Of a stretch of 64,000 bases of DNA, positions 17,205-26,210 are shown in pieces (position 1 is the first letter of the stretch; each line of letters begins with the position of its first letter). The translations under genes were made by a program, and so were the position numbers. Source of the stretch: Gammaproteobacteria bacterium (GTDB lineage: Bacteria; Gemmatimonadota; Gemmatimonadetes; Longimicrobiales; Gaopeijiaceae); the NCBI GenBank assembly GCA_009840525.1, contig VXNP01000027.1, positions 1 to 64,000 on the forward strand, written 5' to 3'. The notes below the pieces were generated by a model, which was given only the letters and a program-made list of their open reading frames with translations, ran no database searches and was not told the DNA's origin.

Positions 17205-18872
17205 CTAGGATGCCTTGTTCTTCGCCTTCTGTCGCTCCCTTGCGATCCAGTACTGCTGGGGCAACGTCGCGATGTTGGCCGTCGCATAGTAGAGGTTCAG
17301 CCCCGATGCCAACTGGAAGAAGATGAAAACCATGAAGATCGGCATGAACCACAGCATCATCTTCATCTGGGGGTTCACCTGATCCATCGTACGCATGCTC
17401 ACCCACTGCAGCAGGAACATGGATACGCCCAGAAAGACGGGAAGCAGGTAAAGGGGATCCGGGGCGGAGAGATCAGGGAGCCAGAGGAAGGAGACGCCGC
17501 GAAGCTCGATGGTGTTCTGGAAGACGAAGAAGAGCGTGATGAGCACCGGGAAGGGGATGAGCATGGGAACACATCCGGCCAGCGGATTGAATCCGTGTTC
17601 CCGGTACAGCTTCATCATCTCCTTCTGCTGCCGTTCCGGGTCGTTCTTGTACTTGGCCTGGATTTCCTTGACCATGGGCGCGACCGCGGTGTTCCTCAAC
17701 TGCGCGCGCATGGCCTTCTGGTTCAGCGGAAAAAGCACCACGCGCATCATGACCCCGAACAGGATCAACACCCATCCATAGCCCCAGCCCAACTGGTTGT
17801 GCAGGTAGATGAGGATGGTGGTGATGATCGCTGCGAACGGCTGGATCACGGGCCGCAGCCACCTCCAGCCGACCGGGTTTACATCCTCCAGGTCGCCGCC
17901 GATCGCCCTCAGCCGGGTGAAGTCCTGCGGTCCCAGGTAGATCCGGTAGGCGAACGAATCGTCGGGCAGGAGGCTCTGCGCCGCGGTTACCGATACCCGC
18001 GGCTCCTCTCCGCCGTACAGGTCGACCGGGCGCCGCGCGAACACCCCGCCCAGGAAACGCTCCGTCTCCAGGTCTTCCCCGGCCAGAAGGGCAGCCAGAA
18101 AGTACTTGCTCTTGAGCGCCACCCACAGCAGCGGACCGTCCTCGACCCGATCCTCCTCGAAATTCCTGAGCGGCCGCTGCCGGATCCCGTCCTGGGTATG
18201 GTTGACCACGTAGGCCAGCGCCTGTTCATCATCCGCAGGGCGCGCTTCGTTGAACGCCAGTCCCTGGCCCAGATCGGTGAGAAGCAGACCCCGATCGACC
18301 CCGAGAACGCGCCCGCGGACATCGATCAGGTACGAGTCGGGGTCGAAACGGTAGTGAATCTCGAAACCGGTCTGCCCATCCGGACTGCGGAAGGTGAAGC
18401 TCAACTCCTGCGGGTCACCTCCCTCGACCAGCACAAGTCCTTCCGCGGGAGACACTTCGAACGGCACACCGGAGAAATCGAGGGTGTCTCCGGTGACCGC
18501 GACCCGGCTGCCCAGCGCGCCCGGCCCGTTGCGCAGGAGAAGCTGTACGGGACCGTCGTCCGCGAACGATCTGAATCCCGGCAGCATCGCGGAATGGAGC
18601 TGTGCCCCGTAGTTGCTGAACTCGAATTCGTAGAGCGGCCCCCGGACGCCGATCCGGCGCTCCGGCACTACCGGCGGATCCGGCGCCGCCGTCGCGGTCC
18701 TGCTGCTCGGCGAGACCGCAGGCTCAGTCGGCTCCGCCGGTTCGGGCTCGCCTTCCACCGCTGCGGGGACCGGCGCCTCCGGGGCGGGGGGAGGCGGAAA
18801 AAGCAGGTTGGTTCCGAACAGGACGCCGACCATCAGAAGGATGGCGAGGACGAAGCGCAGTTCCGGTCTCAT
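17205..18872 (-). CDS. yidC: Membrane protein insertase YidC
   Basis: A 555-aa insertase of the Gram-negative type. N-terminal anchor ([20 protein letters not shown]), a Pro/Glu-rich linker, the large periplasmic beta-supersandwich domain (~residues 75-330), then five hydrophobic segments with the conserved hydrophilic-groove Arg region and basic C-tail ([12 protein letters not shown]). It inserts membrane proteins alone or with Sec. The start at ATG 18872 overlaps the yidD stop as ATGA. The periplasmic domain is evidence for a two-membrane envelope. Confidence 0.96.
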   Translation of the reverse strand: MRPELRFVLAILLMVGVLFGTNLLFPPPPAPEAPVPAAVEGEPEPAEPTEPAVSPSSRTATAAPDPPVVPERRIGVRGPLYEFEFSNYGAQLHSAMLPGFRSFADDGPVQLLLRNGPGALGSRVAVTGDTLDFSGVPFEVSPAEGLVLVEGGDPQELSFTFRSPDGQTGFEIHYRFDPDSYLIDVRGRVLGVDRGLLLTDLGQGLAFNEARPADDEQALAYVVNHTQDGIRQRPLRNFEEDRVEDGPLLWVALKSKYFLAALLAGEDLETERFLGGVFARRPVDLYGGEEPRVSVTAAQSLLPDDSFAYRIYLGPQDFTRLRAIGGDLEDVNPVGWRWLRPVIQPFAAIITTILIYLHNQLGWGYGWVLILFGVMMRVVLFPLNQKAMRAQLRNTAVAPMVKEIQAKYKNDPERQQKEMMKLYREHGFNPLAGCVPMLIPFPVLITLFFVFQNTIELRGVSFLWLPDLSAPDPLYLLPVFLGVSMFLLQWVSMRTMDQVNPQMKMMLWFMPIFMVFIFFQLASGLNLYYATANIATLPQQYWIARERQKAKNKAS

Positions 18873-19081
18873 CGCTGGTGTCCCCGAGGCACCGGATCGA
18901 ACCCCTTCCCGCCAAGGGGATGGCACCGGCAGAGCCGCCGCAGCGTCAGCCAGCAGCCGCGCAGGGTTCCGTGCCGCTCGAGCGCTTCCAGTGCGTAGGC
19001 CGAACAGCTGGGCACGAACCGACAGGCAGGCGGCGTCAACGGGGAGATCGCCGCGCGATAGAATCGAATGCCGCTCAGCAA
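18869..19081 (-). CDS. yidD: Membrane protein insertion efficiency factor YidD
   Basis: A 70-aa YidD (DUF37) protein. Characteristic [28 protein letters not shown] with the three cysteines of the family, followed by [17 protein letters not shown]. It assists YidC-dependent insertion. Position between rnpA (5 bp upstream) and yidC (4-bp overlap) is the classical arrangement. Confidence 0.95.
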   Translation of the reverse strand: MLSGIRFYRAAISPLTPPACRFVPSCSAYALEALERHGTLRGCWLTLRRLCRCHPLGGKGFDPVPRGHQR

Positions 19082-19086
19082 GAACT

Positions 19087-19416
19087 TCAGAGGAGCTCCT
19101 CGGTAAGCTTCACCAGTTGATTCCTGAGCTGCTGGAACGACACGTGGTACGCCTCCCGTCTGGCCCTGACCAGGAAGTCCAGATCCCGAGGGTGGGTGTC
19201 CAGCCGCGGCAGCACCTCGAGTCGCCCGATCTCACGCAGTCGGCGCCTCAGCCGGTTGCGATCCACGATGGTGTGGCCGTGCTTTGGCACGATCGCCCCG
19301 AAGCGTGCACAAGATGTGGGGGAAGCCGCGAGGAAGACATCGAGTTCGGACGTCCTCCTCCGCTTCCCCCGCCTCAACAGGCCACGGATCTCGCCAGAGC
19401 GCCGAATTCGTCTCAC
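19087..19416 (-). CDS. rnpA: Ribonuclease P protein component
   Basis: A ~109-aa basic protein that binds RNase P RNA and aids 5' maturation of tRNA. The family core is visible: [41 protein letters not shown] (RNR signature, basic helix), [22 protein letters not shown] 19416 is the only sensible start just before RRIRRSGEI; the open frame continues far upstream over rpmH in a different frame, which is artefactual. No strong ribosome site precedes the GTG, so the start could be a few codons away. Confidence 0.9.
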   Translation of the reverse strand: MRRIRRSGEIRGLLRRGKRRRTSELDVFLAASPTSCARFGAIVPKHGHTIVDRNRLRRRLREIGRLEVLPRLDTHPRDLDFLVRARREAYHVSFQQLRNQLVKLTEELL

Positions 19417-19466
19417 GGGAGGGAAGCATACTTCGGTTGGAGGTCCCGGCTCGGCGGCTGCGCCGT

Positions 19467-19616
19467 CTACTTCGAGCCGACCTCCACGACCAGCCGGCGG
19501 CGCCCCTTCCTCCGCCGCCTCGACAGCGTCTTGCGGCCTGCCCGAGTGCTCATTCGGGCGCGGAATCCGTGGGTGTTCTTTCTCTTTCGGTTCCGTGGTC
19601 TGTATGTCGGTTTCAT
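19467..19616 (-). CDS. rpmH: 50S ribosomal protein L34
   Basis: A 49-aa gene read on the minus strand from ATG 19616 to the stop at 19467. The product starts [20 protein letters not shown] and continues [19 protein letters not shown], which is an unmistakable L34. It is 50 bp upstream of rnpA and divergent from dnaA, as in most bacterial origins. Slightly longer C-terminus (RLVVEVGSK) than the 44-46-aa norm. Confidence 0.96.
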   Translation of the reverse strand: MKPTYRPRNRKRKNTHGFRARMSTRAGRKTLSRRRRKGRRRLVVEVGSK

Positions 19617-19895
19617 GAGGAACGGTCGTGAAGGGAACCACCCGCATCCTGTCGACCCCTGTGTACCGGCCGGCAGACGAACGCGGGACGGGCGAGGAAC
19701 CTACCGGCAATCCGCGCGGGCCGTCAACCCCGCCGCGCCGCGCCATCCGCGCGCGAACACCGTGGCCCGGGGGCGCAGGCCCGCGATCGGCGATTGACTT
19801 TTCCACACTCCCGGGATACCGTTGCATCCTTCGCTGCCCCGGGGGCTCTCCGCGCAAGCCCCGGCCCTTGATTCTCCTCCCCCAGTCCTTTCTCG
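19617..19895. promoter_or_regulatory. rpmH-dnaA divergent region; dnaA promoter with embedded DnaA box
   Basis: This 279-bp gap separates the divergent rpmH and dnaA genes. On the plus strand TTGACT (19794-19799) is followed after 17 bp by TACCGT (19817-19822), a plausible sigma-70 promoter about 75 bp before the dnaA ATG. The DnaA-box-like TTTTCCACA (19799-19807) begins at the last base of the -35 hexamer and fills the spacer, which would allow DnaA autorepression. The rest shows no further clear element. Confidence 0.5.
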
Positions 19896-21284
19896 ATGGA
19901 ACTCTCTGCTTCCGAGATCTGGGCTCACGCCCTGGCGGCCGCGCGGACCTACCTTCCGGAGCAGAGTTTTCAGACCTGGCTCTCGGGCACCGAGGCGGTC
20001 GGCTTCTCGGACGACGAGTTGCTGGTCGAGGCCCCCAGCCAGTTCCACGTGGAGTGGATCGAGGACAAGTACGGCGCCCTTCTCCGCAGGAGCATCGAGC
20101 AGAGGCTGGGACGCCCCCTGTCGGTCTCCTACCGTTCGTCGGCTTCACACCCCTCGCCCGCGGCCTTCGCTCTGCCCGCGGATGGCCCCAACTATTCCTC
20201 ACCCGCATATCGGTCCACGATTGCCGAGTCGAAGCCGACGGTCCCCTCCGACAAACTGAACGAACGGTACACCTTCGACCGCTTCGTCGTAGGCAACAAC
20301 AACCAGCTTGCGGTCGCTGCCTGCCGCGCGGTCGCCGAGAAACCGGCTCGCATGTACAACCCCCTCTTCGTCTACGGAGGGGTGGGACTGGGAAAAACCC
20401 ATCTCATGCACGCGATCGGCAACTATCTCCAACAGTACGCCCCGCAGACGCACATCGCGTACGTTCCCACCGAGCAATTCACCAACGAGCTCGTCACATC
20501 CATCCAGGAAGGCGCCACCCCCGGTTTCCGTCGGCGTTATCGGCATATCGACCTCCTGCTCGTCGACGACATTCACTTCCTCGAGGGCAAGGAACGCACG
20601 CAGGAGGAGTTTTTTCATACCTTCAACGCCCTGTACGACGCGCAGAAGCAGATTGTTCTCACCAGCGACCGCGCGCCCAGCAGCCTGTCCGGGCTCGAGG
20701 AACGCCTGGTGTCGAGGTTCGCGTGGGGTCTGGTGGCAGACATCAAGCCCCCCGACTACGAAACCCGGATCGCCATCGTCCGCAAGAAATCCGCCGCCGA
20801 CGGGCTCTTCCTGGAGGATGACGTGATCGACCTCGTAGCCCGTTCGTGTACCTCTTCAGTCCGCGAGATGGAAGGCGCGATCATCAAGTTGCTCGCCTTC
20901 TCGTCGCTGACCAATCAGGAGATCACGATCGCGCTCGCGCACGAGGCCCTGCAGGAATCGCGAATCCCGACCCTCGTCCCGTCCCCGTCCACATCGGCAA
21001 CCGACATCCTGAATGCCTCCGCGGCGGCATGGGGGGTGGAACCCCGAGGCCTCGTCTCGAAGCGGCGTACTCGCGACGTGACCGTGCCCCGTCAGGTCGC
21101 CATGTTCCTGATCAAGGAGATCCTCGACCTGCCCCTTACCAGGATTGGCGCGGCCTTCGGGGGACGGGATCACTCCACGGTGATCCACTCGATCAGAAAG
21201 GTGGATCGGGATCTGCAGACGGACGAGGAGTTCGCCAGCCGTGTCTCCCGCCTGCGGGAGCAGATTCTCGCGGGAGGAGTCTGA
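19896..21284 (+). CDS. dnaA: Chromosomal replication initiator protein DnaA
   Basis: A 462-aa initiator. Domain I (residues ~1-80, IWAHALAAARTYLPEQSFQTWL), short linker domain II, AAA+ domain III starting YTFDRFVVGNNNQLAVAA with Walker A GGVGLGKTH, Walker B LLLVDDIHFLEGKE, and domain IV with the DnaA-box recognition signature GGRDHSTVIHSIRKV. Start at 19896 aligns with the usual domain I start; no strong ribosome site is visible. It is followed by the origin and dnaN. Confidence 0.98.
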   Translation: MELSASEIWAHALAAARTYLPEQSFQTWLSGTEAVGFSDDELLVEAPSQFHVEWIEDKYGALLRRSIEQRLGRPLSVSYRSSASHPSPAAFALPADGPNYSSPAYRSTIAESKPTVPSDKLNERYTFDRFVVGNNNQLAVAACRAVAEKPARMYNPLFVYGGVGLGKTHLMHAIGNYLQQYAPQTHIAYVPTEQFTNELVTSIQEGATPGFRRRYRHIDLLLVDDIHFLEGKERTQEEFFHTFNALYDAQKQIVLTSDRAPSSLSGLEERLVSRFAWGLVADIKPPDYETRIAIVRKKSAADGLFLEDDVIDLVARSCTSSVREMEGAIIKLLAFSSLTNQEITIALAHEALQESRIPTLVPSPSTSATDILNASAAAWGVEPRGLVSKRRTRDVTVPRQVAMFLIKEILDLPLTRIGAAFGGRDHSTVIHSIRKVDRDLQTDEEFASRVSRLREQILAGGV

Positions 21285-21579
21285 GAATCATGTTCAAACC
21301 GCTGGGGAGAACCGGGGAAACTGCGTGGCTTGTTCCGCTCCCGAAGCTCCCGTTGTGGATTCATGGAAAGCCGGATGATCTTTTGCATCCGCAATCCACG
21401 GCATCCCTCCATTCCCGAGACCGTTGGGAAGAACCAGTTTACCCGGGCGGAGGCGAGGCGTTGTCTACAACTCCACAGCCTCTACTACTACTACTTTCTT
21501 GCAGTACAAGGGTAGAACTCGAACTTCCTCTCGTGGATTCCCGCAAGATCGCAACTCCATCTCCCAGGATCCGAACCAG
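21285..21579. other. Replication origin oriC (DnaA boxes and DnaA-trio run)
   Basis: The 295-bp dnaA-dnaN gap. DnaA-box-like 9-mers: TGTGGATTC (21354-21362, minus orientation), TTGTCTACA (21461-21469) and weak ACTCCACAG (21470-21478). After a short CCT spacer comes CTACTACTACTACTT at 21482-21496, i.e. four CTA triplets plus CTT. Adjacent boxes, spacer and CTA repeats match the basal unwinding element (DnaA-trios) described for Bacillus subtilis, where DnaA strands bind the repeat to open the duplex. The gene-direction switch at dnaA, parABS nearby and the mnmG-rpmH block support the placement. Confidence 0.8.
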
Positions 21580-22695
21580 ATGAAACTTGCCCTGACTCGG
21601 CAGAACCTGTACCAGGGACTCACGGCAGTCTCCCAATCCGTTCCAGCCCGCACCACGCTGCCGGTTCTCTCCAACATTCTCTTCGATGCAACCGAAGACG
21701 GCCTCTGGATCACGGCCACGGATCTGGATGTCACCGTTCGGACCCGCGTAGCCGCGGAGGTTCAGGAGACAGGTTCGTTGACGGTCCCGGGTAGGAAGAT
21801 CCAGGAAATCGTGCGGGCGCTGCCCGACCGCCCGGTGCTGGCCAGCACTCTGGGGAGCCAGATGGAGCTGGTCTGCGGCAAGAGCCGCTTCAAGCTCAAC
21901 GGTCTGCCCGCAGATGATTTCCCGTCGTCGCCCCACCTCGACTTCGATCAGGCATGGACTACCTCGGGCGCCGAGCTCTTGTCGCTAATCCGCAACACGT
22001 CCTTCGCGGTATCGAGCGAAGAAAGCCGACCGATCCTGAGCGGAGTACTCTGGGAGTTGCGCGGCAACGAGATGCGAATGGTGGCGACCAACGGCCACAG
22101 GCTTGCGAGGATGTCGGTGAAGACCGAGACGTCCGGGCCAGCGGCGTCGAACCTCATCGTACCCCCCTCGGCGCTGAGGCTGGTTCAGCGGCTTTTCGGT
22201 GAAGAGGATGAACTCGAGTTGGGCCGCGACGGCAACTTCCTTGGCTTCCGCTCGGGTCCAACCGAGGTCTATACCCGGCTGATCGATGGCACCTACCCGA
22301 ACTACAAGCAGGTAATCCCCCGGGACAACGACAAGTTCGCGGTGGTCGACAAGAACAGCCTGCTTGCCGCCGTGAAGCGCATGGATGTCGTCGCCAGCGA
22401 CCAGACGCACCGCATCAAGCTCAGCTTTTCCGGTAGCCGGATGAACCTGAGCGTGAGTACTCCCGATCTGGGCGAGGGCTACGATGAGGTGGATCTCGGC
22501 TATGAGGGCGACGACCTCGATATCGGGTTCAACGCCAGCTATCTGATCGAGGTGCTCCAGCACATGCCCACGGATGACGTTCGGCTGGCGTTCAAGGCGC
22601 CGGAGCGTGCGGCAACTGTCGAGCCGGTGCCTCCGGAGGACGGCGACGCGATCGACTACCTCTGCCTGGTAATGCCCCTCCGACTACTCGACTGA
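21580..22695 (+). CDS. dnaN: DNA polymerase III beta sliding clamp
   Basis: A 371-aa clamp with three repeated domains. The start MKLALTRQNLYQGLTAV is typical; ARTTLPVLSNILF, VPGRKIQEIVRALPD, NTSFAVSSEESRPILSGVL and the C-terminal LVMPLRL (clamp-protein-binding tail) identify it. ATG 21580 was chosen; the reading frame is open farther upstream through oriC, but that part encodes no DnaN sequence. Convergent with pyrE. Confidence 0.98.
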   Translation: MKLALTRQNLYQGLTAVSQSVPARTTLPVLSNILFDATEDGLWITATDLDVTVRTRVAAEVQETGSLTVPGRKIQEIVRALPDRPVLASTLGSQMELVCGKSRFKLNGLPADDFPSSPHLDFDQAWTTSGAELLSLIRNTSFAVSSEESRPILSGVLWELRGNEMRMVATNGHRLARMSVKTETSGPAASNLIVPPSALRLVQRLFGEEDELELGRDGNFLGFRSGPTEVYTRLIDGTYPNYKQVIPRDNDKFAVVDKNSLLAAVKRMDVVASDQTHRIKLSFSGSRMNLSVSTPDLGEGYDEVDLGYEGDDLDIGFNASYLIEVLQHMPTDDVRLAFKAPERAATVEPVPPEDGDAIDYLCLVMPLRLLD

Positions 22696-22698
22696 CCG

Positions 22699-22715
22699 GT
22701 CGGCGAGGGGCCGAC
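22699..22715. terminator. Hairpin between convergent dnaN and pyrE
   Basis: GTCGGC (22699-22704), loop GAGGG, GCCGAC (22710-22715): a perfect 6-bp GC stem lying just 3 bp past the dnaN stop and 17 bp before the pyrE stop. No T-run follows on either strand, so it could be a weak bidirectional terminator or a 3' stabilising hairpin. Confidence 0.4.
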
Positions 22716-22731
22716 GTCGGGTTGGGTGGTG

Positions 22732-23322
22732 CTAGCCCGGCGTCCCCGGAATCCATGCGCCAGCCTGCTCCTGGCGGGCGGCGAGGAGTTCGCTCGCGGG
22801 AAATACGGTTGTCGCGTCATACCCTTCGGCCGCGATACGCTCGCGGGCTCCTTCCTCACGGTCGACGAGTGCCAGGACGGCGAGAACCTTGGCGCCGTGG
22901 TTCTCGACCGCCCGGATGGCCTTGAGGGTGCTCCGGCCGGTCGTCATGGCGTCCTCGATGACCACCGCACGCGCATCCCCCGGGATCCCGCCCTCGACCC
23001 TGCGCCGGGTGCCGTACTCCTTCGCGTCCTTGCGGACGGAAAACGCGTCGATGGGCCGGCCCTCCTCCCAGCTCTGGTGCGCGATGGCGTAGGCGATCGG
23101 ATCGGCTCCCATCGTAAGGCCGCCGACGTGTGTGGGATCCAGACCGGCGCGCCGGAGGTAACTCAGGCATACGCGGCCGACGAGCGCCTGTCCCTCGGCG
23201 GTCATCGTCGTCGCTCGCGCGTCTACGTAGTACGTCGAGCGGGCGCCGCTGGCGAGCGTGAAGCGGCCAACCCGGAGAGACCGCTCGATCAACAGGGCAA
23301 GCAGGCGGTCGCGGGTGTCCAT
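22732..23322 (-). CDS. pyrE: Orotate phosphoribosyltransferase
   Basis: A 196-aa type I phosphoribosyltransferase that converts orotate and PRPP to OMP in pyrimidine synthesis. FTLASGARSTYYVDAR (orotate-site region), the flexible catalytic loop FSVRKDAKEYGT and the PRPP-binding motif VVIEDAMTTGRST are all present. Sits alone, convergent with dnaN. Confidence 0.94.
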   Translation of the reverse strand: MDTRDRLLALLIERSLRVGRFTLASGARSTYYVDARATTMTAEGQALVGRVCLSYLRRAGLDPTHVGGLTMGADPIAYAIAHQSWEEGRPIDAFSVRKDAKEYGTRRRVEGGIPGDARAVVIEDAMTTGRSTLKAIRAVENHGAKVLAVLALVDREEGARERIAAEGYDATTVFPASELLAARQEQAGAWIPGTPG

Positions 23323-23470
23323 GTGACTCCTTTGCGCGGAGGCCCGAGGAACGATTGTGTGCCTCCGCCCGCAGCGGCGAGGCAGCAGGACGGACGGCGG
23401 GAAGCGCCGTATATTGGTGCTGCCGGTTCGGCACCGTCAAACCAGCGAAGGGGCTGACGAAGGTACGGGT

Positions 23471-24472
23471 GTGACGAGCAAGTTCGGAGTGCCGTGGATC
23501 CGGGTGGCCATGTTGGCGGCCGCCGCGTCTGCGTGCGAGGAAAACGGCGTGGAGCCACCCATGCTGCGCTTTGGCCAGTCCGGTCAACTGGTCGTGGAGG
23601 TCTTGACCCCGCGACAGTCTCCGCCGTCGCGGGGCATGGGTGAGCTGCGTCAGACGCTCACCTGGCGGTCGACCGGTGCCTGGCAGTTGTTGGAGTCGAT
23701 CGCCTATCGGGGCGTGGTAGGGAGCGAGACCACCTCGCGGAGCCCCGGGCTAGCGGGCGCGTTCACCGCATCCTACGCCACCCTGGTCACTCAGATCCAC
23801 GGAGCGGCCGGCCTGGATCTCTTCATCGACGACCTTGATCCGAACCTGAACCCGCAATGTGACGGCGAGGCCCGCGTAACTCTCCGAATCCAGGATGAGA
23901 TCAGGAGCGAGGAGAAGAGCTGGATCCGGTGTGCCAAGGGTCCCCTCGGATCGCTGAACCCCGCCGGGTCCGGGCCCGACATACACGCCAGCCGGGTGAT
24001 CCAGGTGTCCAGGCTCGTGCACGACCGCACCCTTGGAGACTCCGCCACCAGCGTCTACCACCTGAGCGTACCGTTCGCGTCCCTCGACAAGGGCGCGCAG
24101 CCCGGTGAACCGGACCTCGCATCCCGGGTGTTCTTCGGAGGGCCCGAAGCGGGCGACGCACCCGCCGGATGGGGGGACTTCTGGGGGCGGCACGCCGGTA
24201 GCGCTTCCCTTCCCGACATCGACTGGGAGGCCGATATGGTGGTGGTCGCGGCAGACGGCGCCCGACAGGAGGCGGGGAGCATTCTGGAAATCAGGGAGAT
24301 CCAGGCCATACGCGACGGCGCGATCGTAAGACTCGTCGAACTCGCCCCGGGCGACTTCTGCTCGCCTGCGGCGGTGGTGGAGACCCCCTTCCATCTGGTC
24401 ATCGCGCCACGGACGGGATCGGCGATTCAATTCAGCGAAGTTGCCCTGGAGCGGGTGCCCTGTGGTTTGTGA
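23471..24472 (+). CDS. Hypothetical lipoprotein
   Basis: A 333-aa protein of unknown function. GTG 23471 gives a short basic start, hydrophobic segment and lipobox ASAC (VAMLAAAASACEENG), with GAAGG ~10 bases upstream. The mature part lacks recognised domains; it has a predicted beta-rich C-terminal half (VVVETPFHLVIAP, AIQFSEVALERVPCGL) and two pairs of cysteines. No family is recognised. It is separated by 76 bp from the sensor kinase, so may or may not be co-transcribed. Confidence 0.7.
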   Translation: MTSKFGVPWIRVAMLAAAASACEENGVEPPMLRFGQSGQLVVEVLTPRQSPPSRGMGELRQTLTWRSTGAWQLLESIAYRGVVGSETTSRSPGLAGAFTASYATLVTQIHGAAGLDLFIDDLDPNLNPQCDGEARVTLRIQDEIRSEEKSWIRCAKGPLGSLNPAGSGPDIHASRVIQVSRLVHDRTLGDSATSVYHLSVPFASLDKGAQPGEPDLASRVFFGGPEAGDAPAGWGDFWGRHAGSASLPDIDWEADMVVVAADGARQEAGSILEIREIQAIRDGAIVRLVELAPGDFCSPAAVVETPFHLVIAPRTGSAIQFSEVALERVPCGL

Positions 24473-24548
24473 TCCAGGGCCGCGGGCCGGGCGAAACCGG
24501 AGAGCGTGCTCCTGAGCTGGAGCCAAAGCGGAAACGGAGATCGCGAGA

Positions 24549-26063
24549 GTGCCTCTTCGACGCCTGTACGTGCTGGTCCTGGTCGCCTTCGCGGTAATCT
24601 TTACGGCGGCGAGCAGCTGGATGGCGTTCTCGGTCACCGATCGGGCGCTCGAGGACGAGTTGGACGACAAGCTCCAGGTCACAGCGGGCGTGGCGGCGGA
24701 GACCGGGCTGGACGCGGAAAACCTGCTCCTGCTCCGCCCGGGCGACGAAGGGAATCTGTTCTGGACGGAGGCCCACGAGCGCCTGCGCAGTCTGGTCGAC
24801 CGTGGATACGTAGACGCGGCCTGGATCATCCGCCGCCAAAGTCCGGCCTCTCCCCGGGAAGGCTCGGTGCCCGGGGGACAGGTCACCGTCGATCGGCTGC
24901 CCTCCTATACGGCCATCGTTTCGACCGAGTCGGCCGCGTCCCTTCCGATCATCGGGACCGACGTCTTCATCTTCTCCGGCTACGACCTGAGCGGACTCTG
25001 GGAGAACGGATCAGCGACCTCGACGTTCTTCGAGGGAACGGACGGCCGCTCCTACAAGTACGGTTTCGCGCGGCTGGAGGAATCCGACGAGGAATCCGAC
25101 CTCGCCCTCGCCGTGCTCATGCGGGCGGACTACCTCGATCCGCTGGCCAGGCTGCGGAGGTCGGTCCTCCTCGCTTCCGCGATCACGGTTGTGCTCTCGG
25201 CTCTCGTCGCCATCGGCCTGGCCGCCCGCATCGCGAAGCCTCTGGAGCGGCTCAGCAGGGTGGCGCTTCGCATCCAGCGGGGCCGCATCACGCGGTCGGT
25301 AGAAGTGGAGGCGGGTGTCGAGATCGGCCGTCTCTCGCGGGCGATGGAACGCATGCGCCTGGGAATCATCCAGCGGGACGAGCAGCTCCGGCTCATGCTC
25401 GCGCAGGTGGCTCACGAGATCCGGAATCCTCTGGGCGGGCTGAAACTCTTCTCGGCCATTGCGGCAGACAGCGCCGATCCGCAGGAACGGGCCCAGCTCT
25501 TCCGCAAGATTCAGGCGGAAGTGGATGCCCTCAACAGCATCATCACCGACTTTCTGGTGTACGCCCGTCCCCGGGCGCCGCAGCCGACGCTGCACGACAT
25601 CCGGGGTCCGCTCAGGGAGGCGGCCGAACTGGTTGCGACGGAACTCGAGTCGCGGGGAGGCAGCCTCGAGGTCGATCTGCCGGACGCGCAGTTGGAGGTG
25701 GTGGCGGATTCGGGGCAGGTCAAGCGCATGGTGCTGAACCTGTTGCGCAACGCCGCCGAAGCCGGTGACCGGGTGTGGCTCAAGGGTGCGTTCAGCAACG
25801 GCGAAGTCATCGTGTCCGTGCGCGACAACGGGCCGGGCGTGCCGGAATCGTTGCGGGGACGAATCTTCCAGCCCTTCGTCACCAGCAAGGAACGGGGCGC
25901 GGGCCTCGGGCTCGCGATCGTGGCGGGCGTGGCACGGGCCCACGACGGCAGGGTCGAACTGGTCTCCGGCGACGGCGCTGCTGGGAATGGCGCCGAGTTC
26001 CGTCTATATTTGCCGGGCTCGGAGGTGTTCCCGGTCGCGCGAAGCGAAGCGAATGGCCGCTAG
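24549..26063 (+). CDS. Membrane sensor histidine kinase
   Basis: A 504-aa two-component kinase. Transmembrane helix at residues ~7-28, extracytoplasmic sensor (~30-205), second helix (~207-230), HAMP (IAKPLERLSRVALRIQRGRI), dimerisation/phosphoacceptor H-box QVAHEIRNPLGGLKLF, and HATPase domain with N-box NLLRNAAEAG, G1 DNGPGVPE and G2 GAGLGLAIV. The H-box NPLGG form is characteristic of kinases that pair with NtrC-type regulators, and such a regulator follows 147 bp downstream. Signal unknown. GTG start. Confidence 0.93.
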   Translation: MPLRRLYVLVLVAFAVIFTAASSWMAFSVTDRALEDELDDKLQVTAGVAAETGLDAENLLLLRPGDEGNLFWTEAHERLRSLVDRGYVDAAWIIRRQSPASPREGSVPGGQVTVDRLPSYTAIVSTESAASLPIIGTDVFIFSGYDLSGLWENGSATSTFFEGTDGRSYKYGFARLEESDEESDLALAVLMRADYLDPLARLRRSVLLASAITVVLSALVAIGLAARIAKPLERLSRVALRIQRGRITRSVEVEAGVEIGRLSRAMERMRLGIIQRDEQLRLMLAQVAHEIRNPLGGLKLFSAIAADSADPQERAQLFRKIQAEVDALNSIITDFLVYARPRAPQPTLHDIRGPLREAAELVATELESRGGSLEVDLPDAQLEVVADSGQVKRMVLNLLRNAAEAGDRVWLKGAFSNGEVIVSVRDNGPGVPESLRGRIFQPFVTSKERGAGLGLAIVAGVARAHDGRVELVSGDGAAGNGAEFRLYLPGSEVFPVARSEANGR

Positions 26064-26210
26064 CTCCTTCGCCGGTCAGGAGCTTGTCGCCGGCTCGCCC
26101 GGGTATCGAGCAGCGCGCGCATCCCGGGCTCCAGGCCATGCGCGCCTCCGGCCTCCGTCCCGTTTTGGCCTTCCTTCCACCGCCCCCAGCGGGCCCGTCC
26201 ATCTGGTGCC

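Noticed and set aside
16872-18998. 708-aa open frame on the plus strand
   Set aside because: Antisense to mnmE and yidC; composition typical of an antisense shadow, no recognised motif.
19087-20208. 373-aa open frame ending as RnpA
   Set aside because: Only the last ~109 residues are RnpA; the rest runs over rpmH in another frame and over the dnaA promoter.
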